From Guptibacillus algicola (lineage in GTDB: Bacteria; Bacillota; Bacilli; Bacillales; Guptibacillaceae): a stretch of 54,058 bases of DNA. The position numbers were made by a program, and so were the translations under genes. Under the pieces are notes generated by a model that worked only from the letters and a program-made list of their open reading frames with translations, was not told where the DNA came from and ran no database searches. Positions 1 through 8,068 of the stretch are shown one piece after another (positions within the stretch are counted from its first letter, which is position 1; each line of letters begins with the position of its first letter). The DNA is taken from contig NZ_JAIVAF010000009.1 in the NCBI RefSeq assembly GCF_020171805.1, positions 1 to 54,058 of the forward strand. The letters run 5' to 3'.

Positions 1-75
1 AACAATTTCTTGCATGGCGTTTCGTTCAGTTTTCAAAGATCGATTTGTTTCTTTCAATGTCGTTTTCAGCGACTT
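1..75 (-). other. rrn operon leader, 16S gene off the left edge
   Basis: Read on the minus strand, this stretch follows a strong promoter and carries the GATCTTTGAAAACTGAAC type of sequence usual in Bacillus rRNA leaders just before 16S rRNA. No 16S sequence is inside the window, so the assignment to an rrn leader is inference from this motif and from the tRNA cluster upstream of it. Confidence 0.6.
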
Positions 76-79
76 TATT

Positions 80-109
80 AATGTATCACATCAACTCAAT
101 CGAAGTCAA
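80..109 (-). promoter_or_regulatory. Sigma-A promoter of the downstream rrn operon
   Basis: On the minus strand a TTGACT -35 box (104-109) and a TACATT -10 box (80-85) are separated by 18 bases. It lies between the tRNA-Ile gene and the rRNA-like leader and points out of the left edge of the window. Confidence 0.65.
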
Positions 110-128
110 CAACTTTTTTAAGAAAAGA

Positions 129-205
<77 letters not shown>

Positions 206-211
206 ATCTTA

Positions 212-285
212 TGGAGCGGGTGATGGGAATCGAACCCACGACATCAGCTTGGAAGGCTGAGGTTTTACCACTAAACTACACCCGC
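212..285 (-). tRNA. tRNA-Gly (TCC anticodon)
   Basis: Acceptor stem begins GCGGGTG, the anticodon is TCC, and CCA is encoded. Identical over its full length to the copy at 52949-53022 in the right-hand cluster. Confidence 0.95.
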
Positions 286-295
286 ATTATATAGA

Positions 296-372
296 TGGTC
301 GGGAAGACAGGATTTGAACCTGCGACCCCTTGGTCCCAAACCAAGTGCTCTGCCAAGCTGAGCTACTTCCCG
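296..372 (-). tRNA. tRNA-Pro (TGG anticodon)
   Basis: Acceptor stem CGGGAAG pairs with CTTCCCG; the anticodon loop reads TTTGGGA, giving TGG; CCA is encoded. Confidence 0.95.
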
Positions 373-390
373 ACTATGTTATTAAGAAAA

Positions 391-467
<77 letters not shown>

Positions 468-477
468 ATTATATAGT

Positions 478-563
478 TGGTGCGGTTGAGAGGACTCGAA
501 CCTCCACGGGGTCTCCCCCACTAGCCCCTCAAGCTAGCGCGTCTGCCATTCCGCCACAACCGC
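478..563 (-). tRNA. tRNA-Leu (GAG anticodon)
   Basis: An 86-base class II tRNA with a long variable arm; acceptor stem GCGGTTG, anticodon GAG, encoded CCA. Confidence 0.94.
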
Positions 564-594
564 GAATCGTTTTTTCGTAAATCATTGTTTGAAT

Positions 595-679
595 TGGTGC
601 GGGTGAAGGGACTCGAACCCCCACGTCGTAAGACACTAGATCCTAAGTCTAGCGCGTCTGCCAATTCCGCCACACCCGC
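595..679 (-). tRNA. tRNA-Leu (TAG anticodon)
   Basis: An 85-base class II tRNA with a long variable arm; acceptor stem GCGGGTG, anticodon TAG, encoded CCA. In B. subtilis the neighbouring trnS-leu2 gene of the syntenic cluster is the ICEBs1 attachment site; here both leucine genes are intact with no element attached. Confidence 0.94.
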
Positions 680-688
680 AAAAGAAAA

Positions 689-764
689 TGGTGAGCCATG
701 AAGGATTCGAACCTTCGACCCTCTGATTAAAAGTCAGATGCTCTACCAACTGAGCTAATGGCTC
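689..764 (-). tRNA. tRNA-Lys (TTT anticodon)
   Basis: Acceptor stem GAGCCAT, anticodon TTT within CTGACTTTTAATCAG, encoded CCA. Identical to the copy at 53113-53188. Confidence 0.95.
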
Positions 765-769
765 GATAG

Positions 770-844
770 TGGCTGGGCTAGCTGGATTCGAACCAGCGCA
801 TGACGGAATCAAAATCCGTTGCCTTACCGCTTGGCTATAGCCCA
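770..844 (-). tRNA. tRNA-Gln (TTG anticodon)
   Basis: Starts TGGGCTAT; the anticodon stem ACGGA/TCCGT encloses the loop TTTTGAT, giving TTG; CCA is encoded. Confidence 0.95.
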
Positions 845-866
845 ATATCGATGTTAGTTATTAAAA

Positions 867-942
867 TGGCGGTCCTGACGGGAATCGAACCCGCGATCTC
901 CTGCGTGACAGGCAGGCATGTTAACCGCTACACCACAGGACC
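867..942 (-). tRNA. tRNA-Asp (GTC anticodon)
   Basis: Acceptor stem GGTCCTG pairs with CAGGACC; the anticodon stem-loop CCTGCCTGTCACGCAGG gives GTC; CCA is encoded. Confidence 0.95.
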
Positions 943-973
943 ACTTAATGCAGTTTTGTTTTTATATAAAAGT

Positions 974-1048
974 TGGTGACCCGTACGGGATTCGAACCCG
1001 TGATACCGCCGTGAAAGGGCGGTGTCTTAACCACTTGACCAACGGGCC
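974..1048 (-). tRNA. tRNA-Glu (TTC anticodon)
   Basis: Acceptor stem GGCCCGT, anticodon TTC, encoded CCA. Differs at two positions from the second tRNA-Glu at 53695-53769. Confidence 0.95.
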
Positions 1049-1055
1049 ATAAAAA

Positions 1056-1146
1056 TGGCGGAGAAGGAGGGATTTGAACCCTCGCGCCGCTCACGCGACC
1101 TACACCCTTAGCAGGGGCGCCCCTTCAGCCACTTGGGTACTTCTCC
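1056..1146 (-). tRNA. tRNA-Ser (GCT anticodon)
   Basis: A 91-base class II tRNA with a long variable arm; acceptor stem GGAGAAG, anticodon GCT (reads AGC/AGU), encoded CCA. Confidence 0.94.
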
Positions 1147-1149
1147 GTT

Positions 1150-1224
1150 TGGCTCCACAGGTAGGATTCGAACCTACGACCGATCGGTTAACAGCCGATA
1201 GCTCTACCACTGAGCTACTGTGGA
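1150..1224 (-). tRNA. tRNA-Asn (GTT anticodon)
   Basis: Acceptor stem TCCACAG, anticodon GTT, encoded CCA. First gene of the left cluster; one base different from the copy at 53857-53931. Confidence 0.95.
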
Positions 1225-1269
1225 ATAATATGATGTTTGTTGTCGTCTGCGTTATCGGCGACATTTAAT

Positions 1270-1298
1270 ATAATAACTCATCCAGCAAGCAAAGTCAA
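1270..1298 (-). promoter_or_regulatory. Sigma-A promoter P2 of the tRNA cluster
   Basis: TTGACT (1293-1298) and TATTAT (1270-1275) with a 17-base spacer, directly upstream of tRNA-Asn on the minus strand. A good match to sigma-A consensus, so the cluster can be transcribed independently of any rRNA operon. Confidence 0.8.
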
Positions 1299-1377
1299 CA
1301 CATTCTCATAAGTTTTTTAAACTGTTTTTGAAGCGTTGAATGAGCGTTTTGGACAAGTCTCTCAAAGAGACTATATT

Positions 1378-1406
1378 AATTTAACACATAGCACTTGTAC
1401 CGTCAA
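1378..1406 (-). promoter_or_regulatory. Possible second sigma-A promoter P1 of the tRNA cluster
   Basis: TTGACG (1401-1406) and TAAATT (1378-1383) are 17 bases apart, just past the end of the SprT-like gene. A perfect 7-3-7 hairpin without a T-tract (1356-1372) lies between P1 and P2 and may be a leader structure. Confidence 0.5.
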
Positions 1407-1415
1407 TAATAACAT

Positions 1416-1868
1416 TCAAGAAGTTTTGAAGAGTTTTCCCTTGCACTTTCCACAAACGAACCTTGATGTATCTATTCTTCGTTTCCTTTTATAAGAAGCT
1501 TCGCACTTTGAGCATTGATAAAAGTGTTTCACCTTCTCCGTACGCCTTTGATTAGGAACAGCCTGGCAGTAGCGCGAGCCACCCACACGATTGAGAAGTA
1601 CTTTAAAATCTCGATCTCGATGCTTATATCCCTTTCCTTGAATGTGAAGATGGTAGTGGCAAAGCTCATGCTTAATGATTCCCGTTAGTTCATCAAGACC
1701 GTACTCATCGTAATGCTTCGGATTGAATTGAAGGTTATGGGACCTCAATAGATAACGACCACCAGTTGTTCGTAAGAGTGGATTGAACGTTGCTTCGTGA
1801 GCAAAGGGTATTCCGAATGATTCGATCGATATTTTTTCTACCATTGATTGTAGCATTTCATTATCCAT
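1416..1868 (-). CDS. ydcK: SprT-like zinc metalloprotease-fold protein
   Basis: A 150-residue protein of the SprT family, matching the position of ydcK in B. subtilis between tex and the trnS cluster. The HELCH motif (HExxH class, within IKHELCHYHLH) is the expected zinc site, and the C-terminal half carries two Cys pairs (CSKC and CGKC) that would form a second zinc ribbon. The start was placed at the internal ATG preceded by AGGAGGG at 7 bases; the longer open frame up to 1946 has no such site. The family includes the DNA-protein crosslink protease Spartan, but for the Bacillus members the substrate is unknown, so function beyond a predicted metalloprotease is not claimed. Confidence 0.85.
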   Translation of the reverse strand: MDNEMLQSMVEKISIESFGIPFAHEATFNPLLRTTGGRYLLRSHNLQFNPKHYDEYGLDELTGIIKHELCHYHLHIQGKGYKHRDRDFKVLLNRVGGSRYCQAVPNQRRTEKVKHFYQCSKCEASYKRKRRIDTSRFVCGKCKGKLFKTS

Positions 1869-1968
1869 AAATATCCCTCCTGTGCTTCGAACACACCCAA
1901 GCAGTTTATCATAAACTAATTTACAGCATCTAATCAAACGTGTCATTAGTTAAAAGGAGGAGATTTTG

Positions 1969-2082
1969 ATGCCTGTCTGGTTTAAGAGACAGCTTCAACA
2001 AGCCTATTTAGAGAAAGACCGCTATCAGATTAAGTTATTAAACCAATGTTGGTTCTTTTATAAAAGAAAACACCGCCCCTAA
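1969..2082 (+). CDS. cmpA: Cortex morphogenetic protein CmpA
   Basis: A 37-residue frame beginning MPVWFKRQ and ending FYKRKHRP, with an AAAGGAGG site 8 bases before the ATG. Size, sequence pattern (an aromatic N-terminus, LEKD.YQIKLLNQCW in the middle, a basic tail) and location between tex and the SprT-like gene all match CmpA of B. subtilis. There, CmpA is a small forespore-surface adaptor that delivers the coat protein SpoIVA to ClpXP and acts as a checkpoint between coat and cortex assembly in sporulation. The gene is convergent with tex, and the tex terminator stem overlaps its last codons. No clear sporulation promoter was assigned. Its presence indicates an endospore former. Confidence 0.88.
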   Translation: MPVWFKRQLQQAYLEKDRYQIKLLNQCWFFYKRKHRP

Positions 2083-2091
2083 GGGCAGTGC
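2061..2091 (-). terminator. Rho-independent terminator of tex
   Basis: On the minus strand the stem CACTGCCC/GGGCGGTG (one G-T pair) is followed by TTTTCTTTT. The stem and T-tract lie inside the 3' end of the convergent cmpA gene. Confidence 0.75.
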
Positions 2092-4263
2092 TTATGATGG
2101 TTGTAACATTGTAAGGGCAATTCTCTCCCTTTGTAAATCAACACTGTCTACCCATACAGTAACAACTTGACCTACATGGACCACGTCCATTGGGTTTTTG
2201 ACGAATCGATTCGTTAATTTTGAGATATGCACGAGGCCATCTTGTTTCACACCTATATCAACAAAAGCACCAAAATCGACTACGTTCCGGACTGTACCTT
2301 CTAGCTCCATTCCTTTTTCAAGGTCTTCCATCTTCAGAACATCTGTTTTCAATAATGGTTTAGCAAGGTCATCTCGCGGATCTCTTCCGGGCTTTTGAAG
2401 TGACTTGATAATATCCTTTAACGTAGGTTCTCCTATTTCAAGCGTTTGAGCCGTTACTTTAACCGAAAGTGATGAAAGTGCTTGAACAAGTTTATCTGAA
2501 CCAATATCTTTTGGATCACATCCAATTTGGACAAGCAATGCTTTCGTTACGTTATAACTTTCTGGATGGATTTCCGTTTGATCTAGGGGTTGTTTTCCTT
2601 CCATAATCCTTAGGAACCCGATACACTGCTCGTATGTTTTCGCACCAAGCCTAGGTACTTTCTTTAACTGTACGCGACTCGTGAACTTTCCTTCTTCATC
2701 TCTCTTTTTCACGATATTACTAGCTACTGACTTAGACAGTCCTGCAACATATTGAAGGAGGGACACAGAAGCAGTGTTCACATTAACCCCTACCTGGTTT
2801 ACTGCAGTTTCTACTACGAACGTTAGCTGATCATTTAACTTCTTTTGTGAAACATCATGCTGATATTGGCCAACTCCAACTGACTTTGGATCGATTTTCA
2901 CGAGCTCAGCAAGAGGGTCTTGAACTCTCCTCGCAATTGAAACAGCGGATCGTTCTTCTACCTGAAGTGATGGGAACTCTTCTCTTGCAAGGTCTGACGC
3001 TGAATAGACGCTTGCCCCAGCCTCATTAACGATTAAATAGACTACTTCAGATTCTACTTCATTGATCACTTCGGCAACAAACTGCTCAGATTCTCTTGAT
3101 GCAGTACCATTTCCGATTGCAATCATTTCGATATCAAATTCCGAAATTAGCTTTTTGACGATCTCTTTTGATTTTTCGACCTCAGAACGCGGTGGAGTGG
3201 GATATATAACTGATACATGAAGCATCTTTCCTGTATCGTCAACAACCGCAAGCTTACAACCCGTTCGATAAGCTGGATCTAACCCAAGCACTCTTTTTCC
3301 TTTTAGAGGTGGCTGAAGCAGGAGGTGCTTTAAGTTCTCAGAGAAGATATGTATCGCCTGATCCTCTGCCACTTCTGTTAATTCCTTACGAATCTCCCTC
3401 TCTACGGAAGGTTGAATCAATCGCTTATAAGCATCTTCAATCGTTTCTTCCATAATGGAAACACAATCTCCCTGCTGCTCGCGAATCAGCTTTTTGCGTA
3501 AGTATTCATATATCGTATCAAAAGGTGTGACGACGGAAGCCTTCACTACTCCCTCTTTCTCTCCTCGGTTGATAGCAAGAACGCGGTGAGGAACAATCTT
3601 CGCAATTCCCTCTTGGTAGTCGTAATACATTTCGAAGATTTTCTTAGGATCATCTTCTTCTGATTTCACTTTCGTTTGAAGCGTACCGTGCTGAAACGTC
3701 TTCGCTCTGATCCACTTCCTCGCTTCCGCATCATCCGAGATCCATTCTGCGATAATATCTTTTGCACCCTGTAGCGCATCTTCTATAGTAGAAACTTCTT
3801 TTTCTTCTGAAATAAAAGTAGATGCTATTTCTTCTGGATTTTCTTTCCCCTCATTCAATAACCATTCTGCTAATGGCTCCAACCCTTTTTCTTTTGCAAT
3901 CGTAGCTCTTGTACGCTTCTTTTGTTTATAAGGTCGGTAAAGGTCTTCGACTTCTTGGAGCTTTGTCGCTTTCACTAGCTTCCCTTTTAACTCATCCGTT
4001 AACTTACCTTGTTCCTCAATAAGACGAATTACTTCTTCTTTTCGATTCTCGAGGTTTTGTAAGTAAGTCCATGACTCCTGAATCCCTCTTAACTCAACCT
4101 CATCAAGGCCACCGGTCAGTTCTTTTCTATACCTGGCAATGAACGGCACAGTGTTCCCATCATCTAAAAGCGTGATGACCTGACGAACACGTTCTTCTGA
4201 TATATTCAGCTTTCGTCCTACTCTATTAAATAGTTCCGGTTGCTTTTCAGCCGTAATTCCCAA
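2092..4263 (-). CDS. tex: Tex family RNA-binding protein (transcription accessory)
   Basis: Tex/YdcI homologue of about 723 residues, the usual family length. In order it has a helical N-terminal region (containing the family motif GNTVPFIARYRKE), a YqgF-like RNase H fold (GLDPAYRTGCKLAVVDD), helix-hairpin-helix repeats (NTASVSLLQYVAGLS, FTSRVQLKKVPRLG) and a C-terminal S1 domain (GMELEGTVRNVVDFGAFVDIGV). It is an RNA-binding protein, probably acting in transcription or RNA handling; the exact role in Bacillus is unsettled. Start choice: AGGAGG sits one base from an ATG at 4269 but seven bases from a TTG at 4261-4263, so the TTG is more likely used. It follows rsbX in the same direction, after a terminator. 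Confidence 0.93.
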   Translation of the reverse strand: MGITAEKQPELFNRVGRKLNISEERVRQVITLLDDGNTVPFIARYRKELTGGLDEVELRGIQESWTYLQNLENRKEEVIRLIEEQGKLTDELKGKLVKATKLQEVEDLYRPYKQKKRTRATIAKEKGLEPLAEWLLNEGKENPEEIASTFISEEKEVSTIEDALQGAKDIIAEWISDDAEARKWIRAKTFQHGTLQTKVKSEEDDPKKIFEMYYDYQEGIAKIVPHRVLAINRGEKEGVVKASVVTPFDTIYEYLRKKLIREQQGDCVSIMEETIEDAYKRLIQPSVEREIRKELTEVAEDQAIHIFSENLKHLLLQPPLKGKRVLGLDPAYRTGCKLAVVDDTGKMLHVSVIYPTPPRSEVEKSKEIVKKLISEFDIEMIAIGNGTASRESEQFVAEVINEVESEVVYLIVNEAGASVYSASDLAREEFPSLQVEERSAVSIARRVQDPLAELVKIDPKSVGVGQYQHDVSQKKLNDQLTFVVETAVNQVGVNVNTASVSLLQYVAGLSKSVASNIVKKRDEEGKFTSRVQLKKVPRLGAKTYEQCIGFLRIMEGKQPLDQTEIHPESYNVTKALLVQIGCDPKDIGSDKLVQALSSLSVKVTAQTLEIGEPTLKDIIKSLQKPGRDPRDDLAKPLLKTDVLKMEDLEKGMELEGTVRNVVDFGAFVDIGVKQDGLVHISKLTNRFVKNPMDVVHVGQVVTVWVDSVDLQRERIALTMLQPS

Positions 4264-4337
4264 AGCCATTCCTCCTAATTACATACATAATAGTATAAGT
4301 TTACAGGAATATCACCCTCGTTAAAAGTCTCTCCAAA

Positions 4338-4370
4338 ATAAAAAAGCCCTCCATAATTACGGAAGAACTT
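4338..4370 (-). terminator. Terminator of the sigB operon
   Basis: Minus-strand hairpin AAGTTCTTCC/GGAGGGCTT (several G-T pairs) followed by TTTTTTATTTT, just after the rsbX stop codon. Confidence 0.65.
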
Positions 4371-4374
4371 TTCA

Positions 4375-4977
4375 CTAGACGGGTTTCCCCACGAGTAACG
4401 TGATATCATCATTTGTTGGTGGCAGTGTATTTGTTAGGTGACGAAAGGATTCTTCGACCGTATCATACTTAGCAATCATCGCATGATTTCTTGAGCTAAT
4501 TTGAACACCATCAGAAAACGTTATGAATGAAGAGCCTTTAGGATATTCGATGTTTTGAACTTTAACTTTCTGAAGCTTACCCGAAAGATAACCTGAATAG
4601 GATATCGGACGAATAATTCGACCATCGGGATGGTATACAATTAGATTGATATTGCCGATTCCGCTGAACTCCATTTGTCTCGTTTGGAGGTTCAATTTGA
4701 AAATAGACAAGACACATCCTCTTTTACCTTTCATCTCTTCATTGGCAAGCTTCATTAATTCATCTACATCTTCTTCCTGGTTATCCTTCACAGCATTAAT
4801 CGCTGCAAGTGAGGAATCTCTTGCCAGATCTCCGCTTCCAAGACCATCTGCTACAGCACAGATGAAATGGTCCTTGGTTTCTTCAACGAAATAGCTGTCT
4901 CCACACATCTGATTACCGTCTTTTGCCTTTTGATATGCTGCTACGGTCAACTGGTCAAATTCATAATGATGATACAT
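4375..4977 (-). CDS. rsbX: RsbX, phosphoserine phosphatase of the stressosome
   Basis: A 200-residue PP2C-type phosphatase (199 in B. subtilis) and last gene of the sigB operon. The metal-binding pattern is visible in GDSYF near residue 26, ADGLGSGDLA near 43 and SDGV.ISS near 155. RsbX dephosphorylates RsbS and RsbR, resetting the stressosome after a stress burst. The start is two bases after the sigB stop, with GGAGG about 10 bases ahead, indicating translational coupling. Confidence 0.95.
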   Translation of the reverse strand: MYHHYEFDQLTVAAYQKAKDGNQMCGDSYFVEETKDHFICAVADGLGSGDLARDSSLAAINAVKDNQEEDVDELMKLANEEMKGKRGCVLSIFKLNLQTRQMEFSGIGNINLIVYHPDGRIIRPISYSGYLSGKLQKVKVQNIEYPKGSSFITFSDGVQISSRNHAMIAKYDTVEESFRHLTNTLPPTNDDITLLVGKPV

Positions 4978-4979
4978 AC

Positions 4980-5774
4980 CTAAAAGGCCTCCGTAGGTTC
5001 TATACGAATTGCCTGCCTTAGCTTTTCTAAAGCCCTACGTTGTAATCTAGAGACATGCATTTGTGAAATCCCTAACTTCTCACCCGTTTCCTTTTGACTC
5101 ATGTTCTCGAAATACGTGCAGTTAAGTATTTCTTGTTCTCGCTCACTTAGAACAGCAAACGCCTTTTTCAATACCATCTGTTGATCGACAAGATCAAAGC
5201 CTTGTTCCTGGTCACCGACTAAGTCGAGTAAGGTAACTGTACTACCTTCCTGATCAGCCTCGATCGAACTGTCAACAGACAGAGCTTGGTAGCTTTTGCC
5301 CATTTCCATCGTCTCAAGTACTTCCTCTTCAGAAACATTGAGGTATTCTGCCAATTCATCCACTTTTGGCGAACGCTGTAATTCGTTTGTAAGATCTTCA
5401 ACAGCTTTCTTAATACGTGGCCCTAGTTCCTTTATTCTACGGGGAACATGGACACTCCACGTTTTATCACGGATGAATCGCTTGATCTCACCTACGATGG
5501 TTGGAACTGCAAACGACTCGAAGCTTCTTCCAAACGAGGAATCATAGCGTCGAAGCGCAGCAAGCAACCCAATCATACCTACTTGGGAAAGATCATCATG
5601 AATGCTTTTACCTTTTGAGAACTTCCTTGCGAGGGATTGAACTAAATCTTCGTATCTTTCGACTAACTTAAGTTGGACCACTTCATCAGTCGGATCATTT
5701 TGATATTGTTCAATCCATTCGTATACTTCATTCTTGCTATCTTTATTTTGGGGTTGATGAGATTGTGCCGGCAT
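4980..5774 (-). CDS. sigB: General stress sigma factor SigB
   Basis: Sigma-70 family group 3 factor of about 264 residues. Region 2 is visible in HDDLSQVGMIGLLAALRRYD, region 3 in RSPKVDELAEYLNVSEEEVLE, and the region 4 helix-turn-helix in MSQKETGEKLGISQMHVSRLQ. It directs transcription of the general stress regulon when released from the anti-sigma factor RsbW. The start was set at the ATG behind GGGGTGG, overlapping the rsbW 3' end by 32 bases; an ATG five codons further upstream has a poorer site. It sits in the canonical rsbV-rsbW-sigB-rsbX order and is probably autoregulated from the internal promoter before rsbV. Confidence 0.96.
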   Translation of the reverse strand: MPAQSHQPQNKDSKNEVYEWIEQYQNDPTDEVVQLKLVERYEDLVQSLARKFSKGKSIHDDLSQVGMIGLLAALRRYDSSFGRSFESFAVPTIVGEIKRFIRDKTWSVHVPRRIKELGPRIKKAVEDLTNELQRSPKVDELAEYLNVSEEEVLETMEMGKSYQALSVDSSIEADQEGSTVTLLDLVGDQEQGFDLVDQQMVLKKAFAVLSEREQEILNCTYFENMSQKETGEKLGISQMHVSRLQRRALEKLRQAIRIEPTEAF

Positions 5775-6225
5775 CTGCTTCCACCCCATCTCTGTGGAGG
5801 AACTTCGTCATCATCACAACAACACCATCCTCTCCACTGATTTCCACTTTGTCCATCAGCGATTCAATAAGAAAGAGCCCTAATCCTCCTTCACTGAGTT
5901 GATCAATGGATTTATCACTATCAACAGGTCCGAGCTTCTCAGAGACCTTAGAGTAATCAAAGCTTTGCCCACGGTCTAGAACCATCATTTCAAGTCGATC
6001 TTCATAAATGCCATAACCGATTGTGATTTGTCCTTTTTCGTCTTCTTTGTAAGCATGGTTTACAGCGTTCGTACATGCTTCAGATAGCGCGATTTTGATA
6101 TCTTCGATTTCATCATATGAGTAGCCCATACGGTTCGCAATTCCTGAAACTGTTAATCTTGCTACACCTACGAATTCAGCCTGGGCTGGTATTTTCATTT
6201 CTACGAAATCAGAAATATTGATCAC
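5743..6225 (-). CDS. rsbW: RsbW, anti-sigma-B factor and serine kinase
   Basis: A 160-residue GHKL-type kinase, the same length as in B. subtilis. The N box is EACTNAVNHAY and the G boxes are MVLDRGQSFD and GGLGLFLI. It binds SigB and phosphorylates RsbV on serine. It starts with GTG, overlapping the rsbV stop (GTGA), behind a GGGGGG site, and overlaps sigB at its other end, so the three proteins are translationally linked. Confidence 0.96.
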   Translation of the reverse strand: MINISDFVEMKIPAQAEFVGVARLTVSGIANRMGYSYDEIEDIKIALSEACTNAVNHAYKEDEKGQITIGYGIYEDRLEMMVLDRGQSFDYSKVSEKLGPVDSDKSIDQLSEGGLGLFLIESLMDKVEISGEDGVVVMMTKFLHRDGVEADAGTISSTPK

Positions 6226-6551
6226 TTTGATCCCCCCTTTGCGTCTTCGATGTCAATCACTTCGTCTAGACCAGTGATTTCAAAAAGACGTTGAACTCTC
6301 GATGTCATACCACGAAGTTTTAGTGTACTACCATGTTCTTTAGAGGATTTAAGGGCTCCGACGAAAACGCCCAATCCTGTACTGTCCATATAATTAACAT
6401 CACCGAGGTGAACGAGTGTTTCATGACTTTCCTTACCTGTTAGTGGAAGCAAAGCTTCTCGCAGTTGGGGTGCAGTGTATGCATCAACTTCTCCTGCAAT
6501 GTATAGATTATGTGTATTTCCTTGATCCTCTTGTTTGATCTGCAAATTCAT
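6222..6551 (-). CDS. rsbV: RsbV, anti-anti-sigma factor
   Basis: A 109-residue STAS-domain protein. The phosphorylatable serine lies in the conserved NYMDSTGLGVF loop (Ser57 here, Ser56 in B. subtilis). Unphosphorylated RsbV sequesters RsbW and frees SigB; RsbU removes the phosphate during stress. The ATG is preceded by AAGGGGGAA. A sigma-B-type promoter lies directly upstream, overlapping the end of rsbU. Confidence 0.96.
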   Translation of the reverse strand: MNLQIKQEDQGNTHNLYIAGEVDAYTAPQLREALLPLTGKESHETLVHLGDVNYMDSTGLGVFVGALKSSKEHGSTLKLRGMTSRVQRLFEITGLDEVIDIEDAKGGSK

Positions 6552-6616
6552 AACATTTCCCCCTTATAGGTCGTTACATAATAAATTTTCTTTTCACGAA
6601 ATGAATACTAAATTCT

Positions 6617-6643
6617 TATTCCACGTTTTAGAGAAAACTAAAC
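6617..6643 (-). promoter_or_regulatory. Sigma-B promoter of rsbV-rsbW-sigB-rsbX
   Basis: GTTTAG (6638-6643) and GGAATA (6617-6622) are 15 bases apart, close to the sigma-B consensus GTTTAA - GGGTAT. The position between rsbU and rsbV is exactly where the autoregulatory promoter lies in B. subtilis. The -35 box overlaps the rsbU stop codon. Confidence 0.65.
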
Positions 6644-7648
6644 CTTTCTTCTCAAAATTAATAGTGTAAAGTCATCTCGGAGTTCAAATTCTTGCAGTCG
6701 CTCAAGCTCTTTGTAGACAGAATCCACGATTTCTTGCGCAGAGAGGTGTATATATTTACGGATCATAGCGACAATCTCATCACGTTCGATGAAACCTTGG
6801 CTCGATCGACATTCTGTTACACCATCAGAGAGCATGATAACCATATCGTTCCCATTTAGTACGCGCTGATATTCTCGATAAGATGTTTTCTTCGAAACTC
6901 CAAGGACTAGACCCTTTGTAAAGAGTTCCTCGAACTGATCTTTTTCCGAATCGTAAAAAAAGCCCGGTTCATGACCGGCGCCTGCATAATAAAATGAATG
7001 AACCCTGGAATCATATAGACCATAAAACATTGTGATGAACATATTGGGATCAACATTTTGTTCGACGACGCGGTTTAAGTTTTCAAGAACAGCACCAGGC
7101 TGCATTCGTTGCTCAGGAGCACTGTCCATCGCGTATTTAATCATACTCATACAGAGCGCAGCAGGAATCCCCTTACCAATAATGTCTGCGATCGCAACGC
7201 TTACGCAGTCATTTTCATCCTGAACGAAGTGGTAATAATCCCCGTTCATTTTTTGGGCAGGTTTGCTTATTGCACCGATATCCAGATTATCCACTTCTGG
7301 TTTCTTTCCTGCCAGAAGTGTTTGCTGCATATTAGCAGCAACCTCAATTTCTGATTCGAGTTGCTGCTGTCTGTTTCGAAGACTTTGGTGCTCACGGTAC
7401 GCGAAACCGTAACCAATCATCATTTCGAGTAAAAAGTCATATGAGTTCTTAAGGGGCTCAGGCAAATCAGGGAAGAGCTCTTCTAGGACGCTAACATGGA
7501 GACTAACCGCCTCTTCAGGAGAAATTTGTTGTTCAATCATCTTTCTGCTGAACTGCTGTCCTTTATAGAGCGTCTGTTCTGACTGTTCCTCTAAATAGTT
7601 CTCTAATATCGATTTGTACTTTTCATACTGAAGGTCTCGGTCGTCCAT
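6638..7648 (-). CDS. rsbU: RsbU, PP2C phosphatase activating RsbV
   Basis: A 336-residue protein (335 in B. subtilis) with an N-terminal helical RsbT-binding domain (about 1-110) and a C-terminal SpoIIE/PP2C phosphatase domain. Catalytic-domain signatures are KMNGDYYHF, IADIIGKGIPAAL and MLSDGVTECR. RsbT released from the stressosome binds the N-terminal domain and stimulates dephosphorylation of RsbV-P. It lies 15 bases after rsbT with a GGAGG site 10 bases from the ATG. Confidence 0.95.
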   Translation of the reverse strand: MDDRDLQYEKYKSILENYLEEQSEQTLYKGQQFSRKMIEQQISPEEAVSLHVSVLEELFPDLPEPLKNSYDFLLEMMIGYGFAYREHQSLRNRQQQLESEIEVAANMQQTLLAGKKPEVDNLDIGAISKPAQKMNGDYYHFVQDENDCVSVAIADIIGKGIPAALCMSMIKYAMDSAPEQRMQPGAVLENLNRVVEQNVDPNMFITMFYGLYDSRVHSFYYAGAGHEPGFFYDSEKDQFEELFTKGLVLGVSKKTSYREYQRVLNGNDMVIMLSDGVTECRSSQGFIERDEIVAMIRKYIHLSAQEIVDSVYKELERLQEFELRDDFTLLILRRKV

Positions 7649-7663
7649 TCTTGCTTATCCTCC

Positions 7664-8065
7664 TTACCGGAGCCATTTTATCGCTGTTATATTCGTGCCC
7701 TCATTTTCTTTTGAGTCTATTGTGAATTCATCCATGAGGCGTTTCACACCTGGAAGACCAGCTCCGAGACCACCCGAAGTCGTAAATCCATCTTCCATCA
7801 CTCGTCTTATATCTTTAATTCCAGGACCAGAATCAGCCGCTATAATTTTTAAGCCTAGTTTGCTACCGGCCTCAGTTCGTTCAATAGTTACTTCACCTTT
7901 TCCGGCATAGAGATATATGTTACGGGCGAGTTCTGAGATCGCAGTAGTAATTCTTGCTTGATCCACTGTGCCAAACCCCAGTTCTTTAGCAATGTTCCTA
8001 CCCGATTGTCTCGCTTTAACAATATCCCACTCATTACGGACTTCCACACAGGATTGGATATTCAT
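7664..8065 (-). CDS. rsbT: RsbT, stressosome serine/threonine kinase
   Basis: A 133-residue GHKL kinase, the same length as in B. subtilis, with the N box ISELARNIYLYA and G boxes ADSGPGI and SGGLGAGLPGVKRLMDEF. It phosphorylates RsbS and RsbR in the stressosome and, once released, activates RsbU. It has a GGGGGG ribosome site and starts three bases after rsbS ends. Confidence 0.95.
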   Translation of the reverse strand: MNIQSCVEVRNEWDIVKARQSGRNIAKELGFGTVDQARITTAISELARNIYLYAGKGEVTIERTEAGSKLGLKIIAADSGPGIKDIRRVMEDGFTTSGGLGAGLPGVKRLMDEFTIDSKENEGTNITAIKWLR

Positions 8066-8068
8066 TGC

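Noticed and set aside
636-845. 69-codon minus-strand frame across tRNA genes
   Set aside because: It lies entirely over tRNA-Leu, tRNA-Lys and tRNA-Gln; the peptide is the usual translation of tRNA sequence.
1074-1268. 64-codon plus-strand frame at the tRNA-Ser and tRNA-Asn genes
   Set aside because: It is antisense to two tRNA genes and has no ribosome site.
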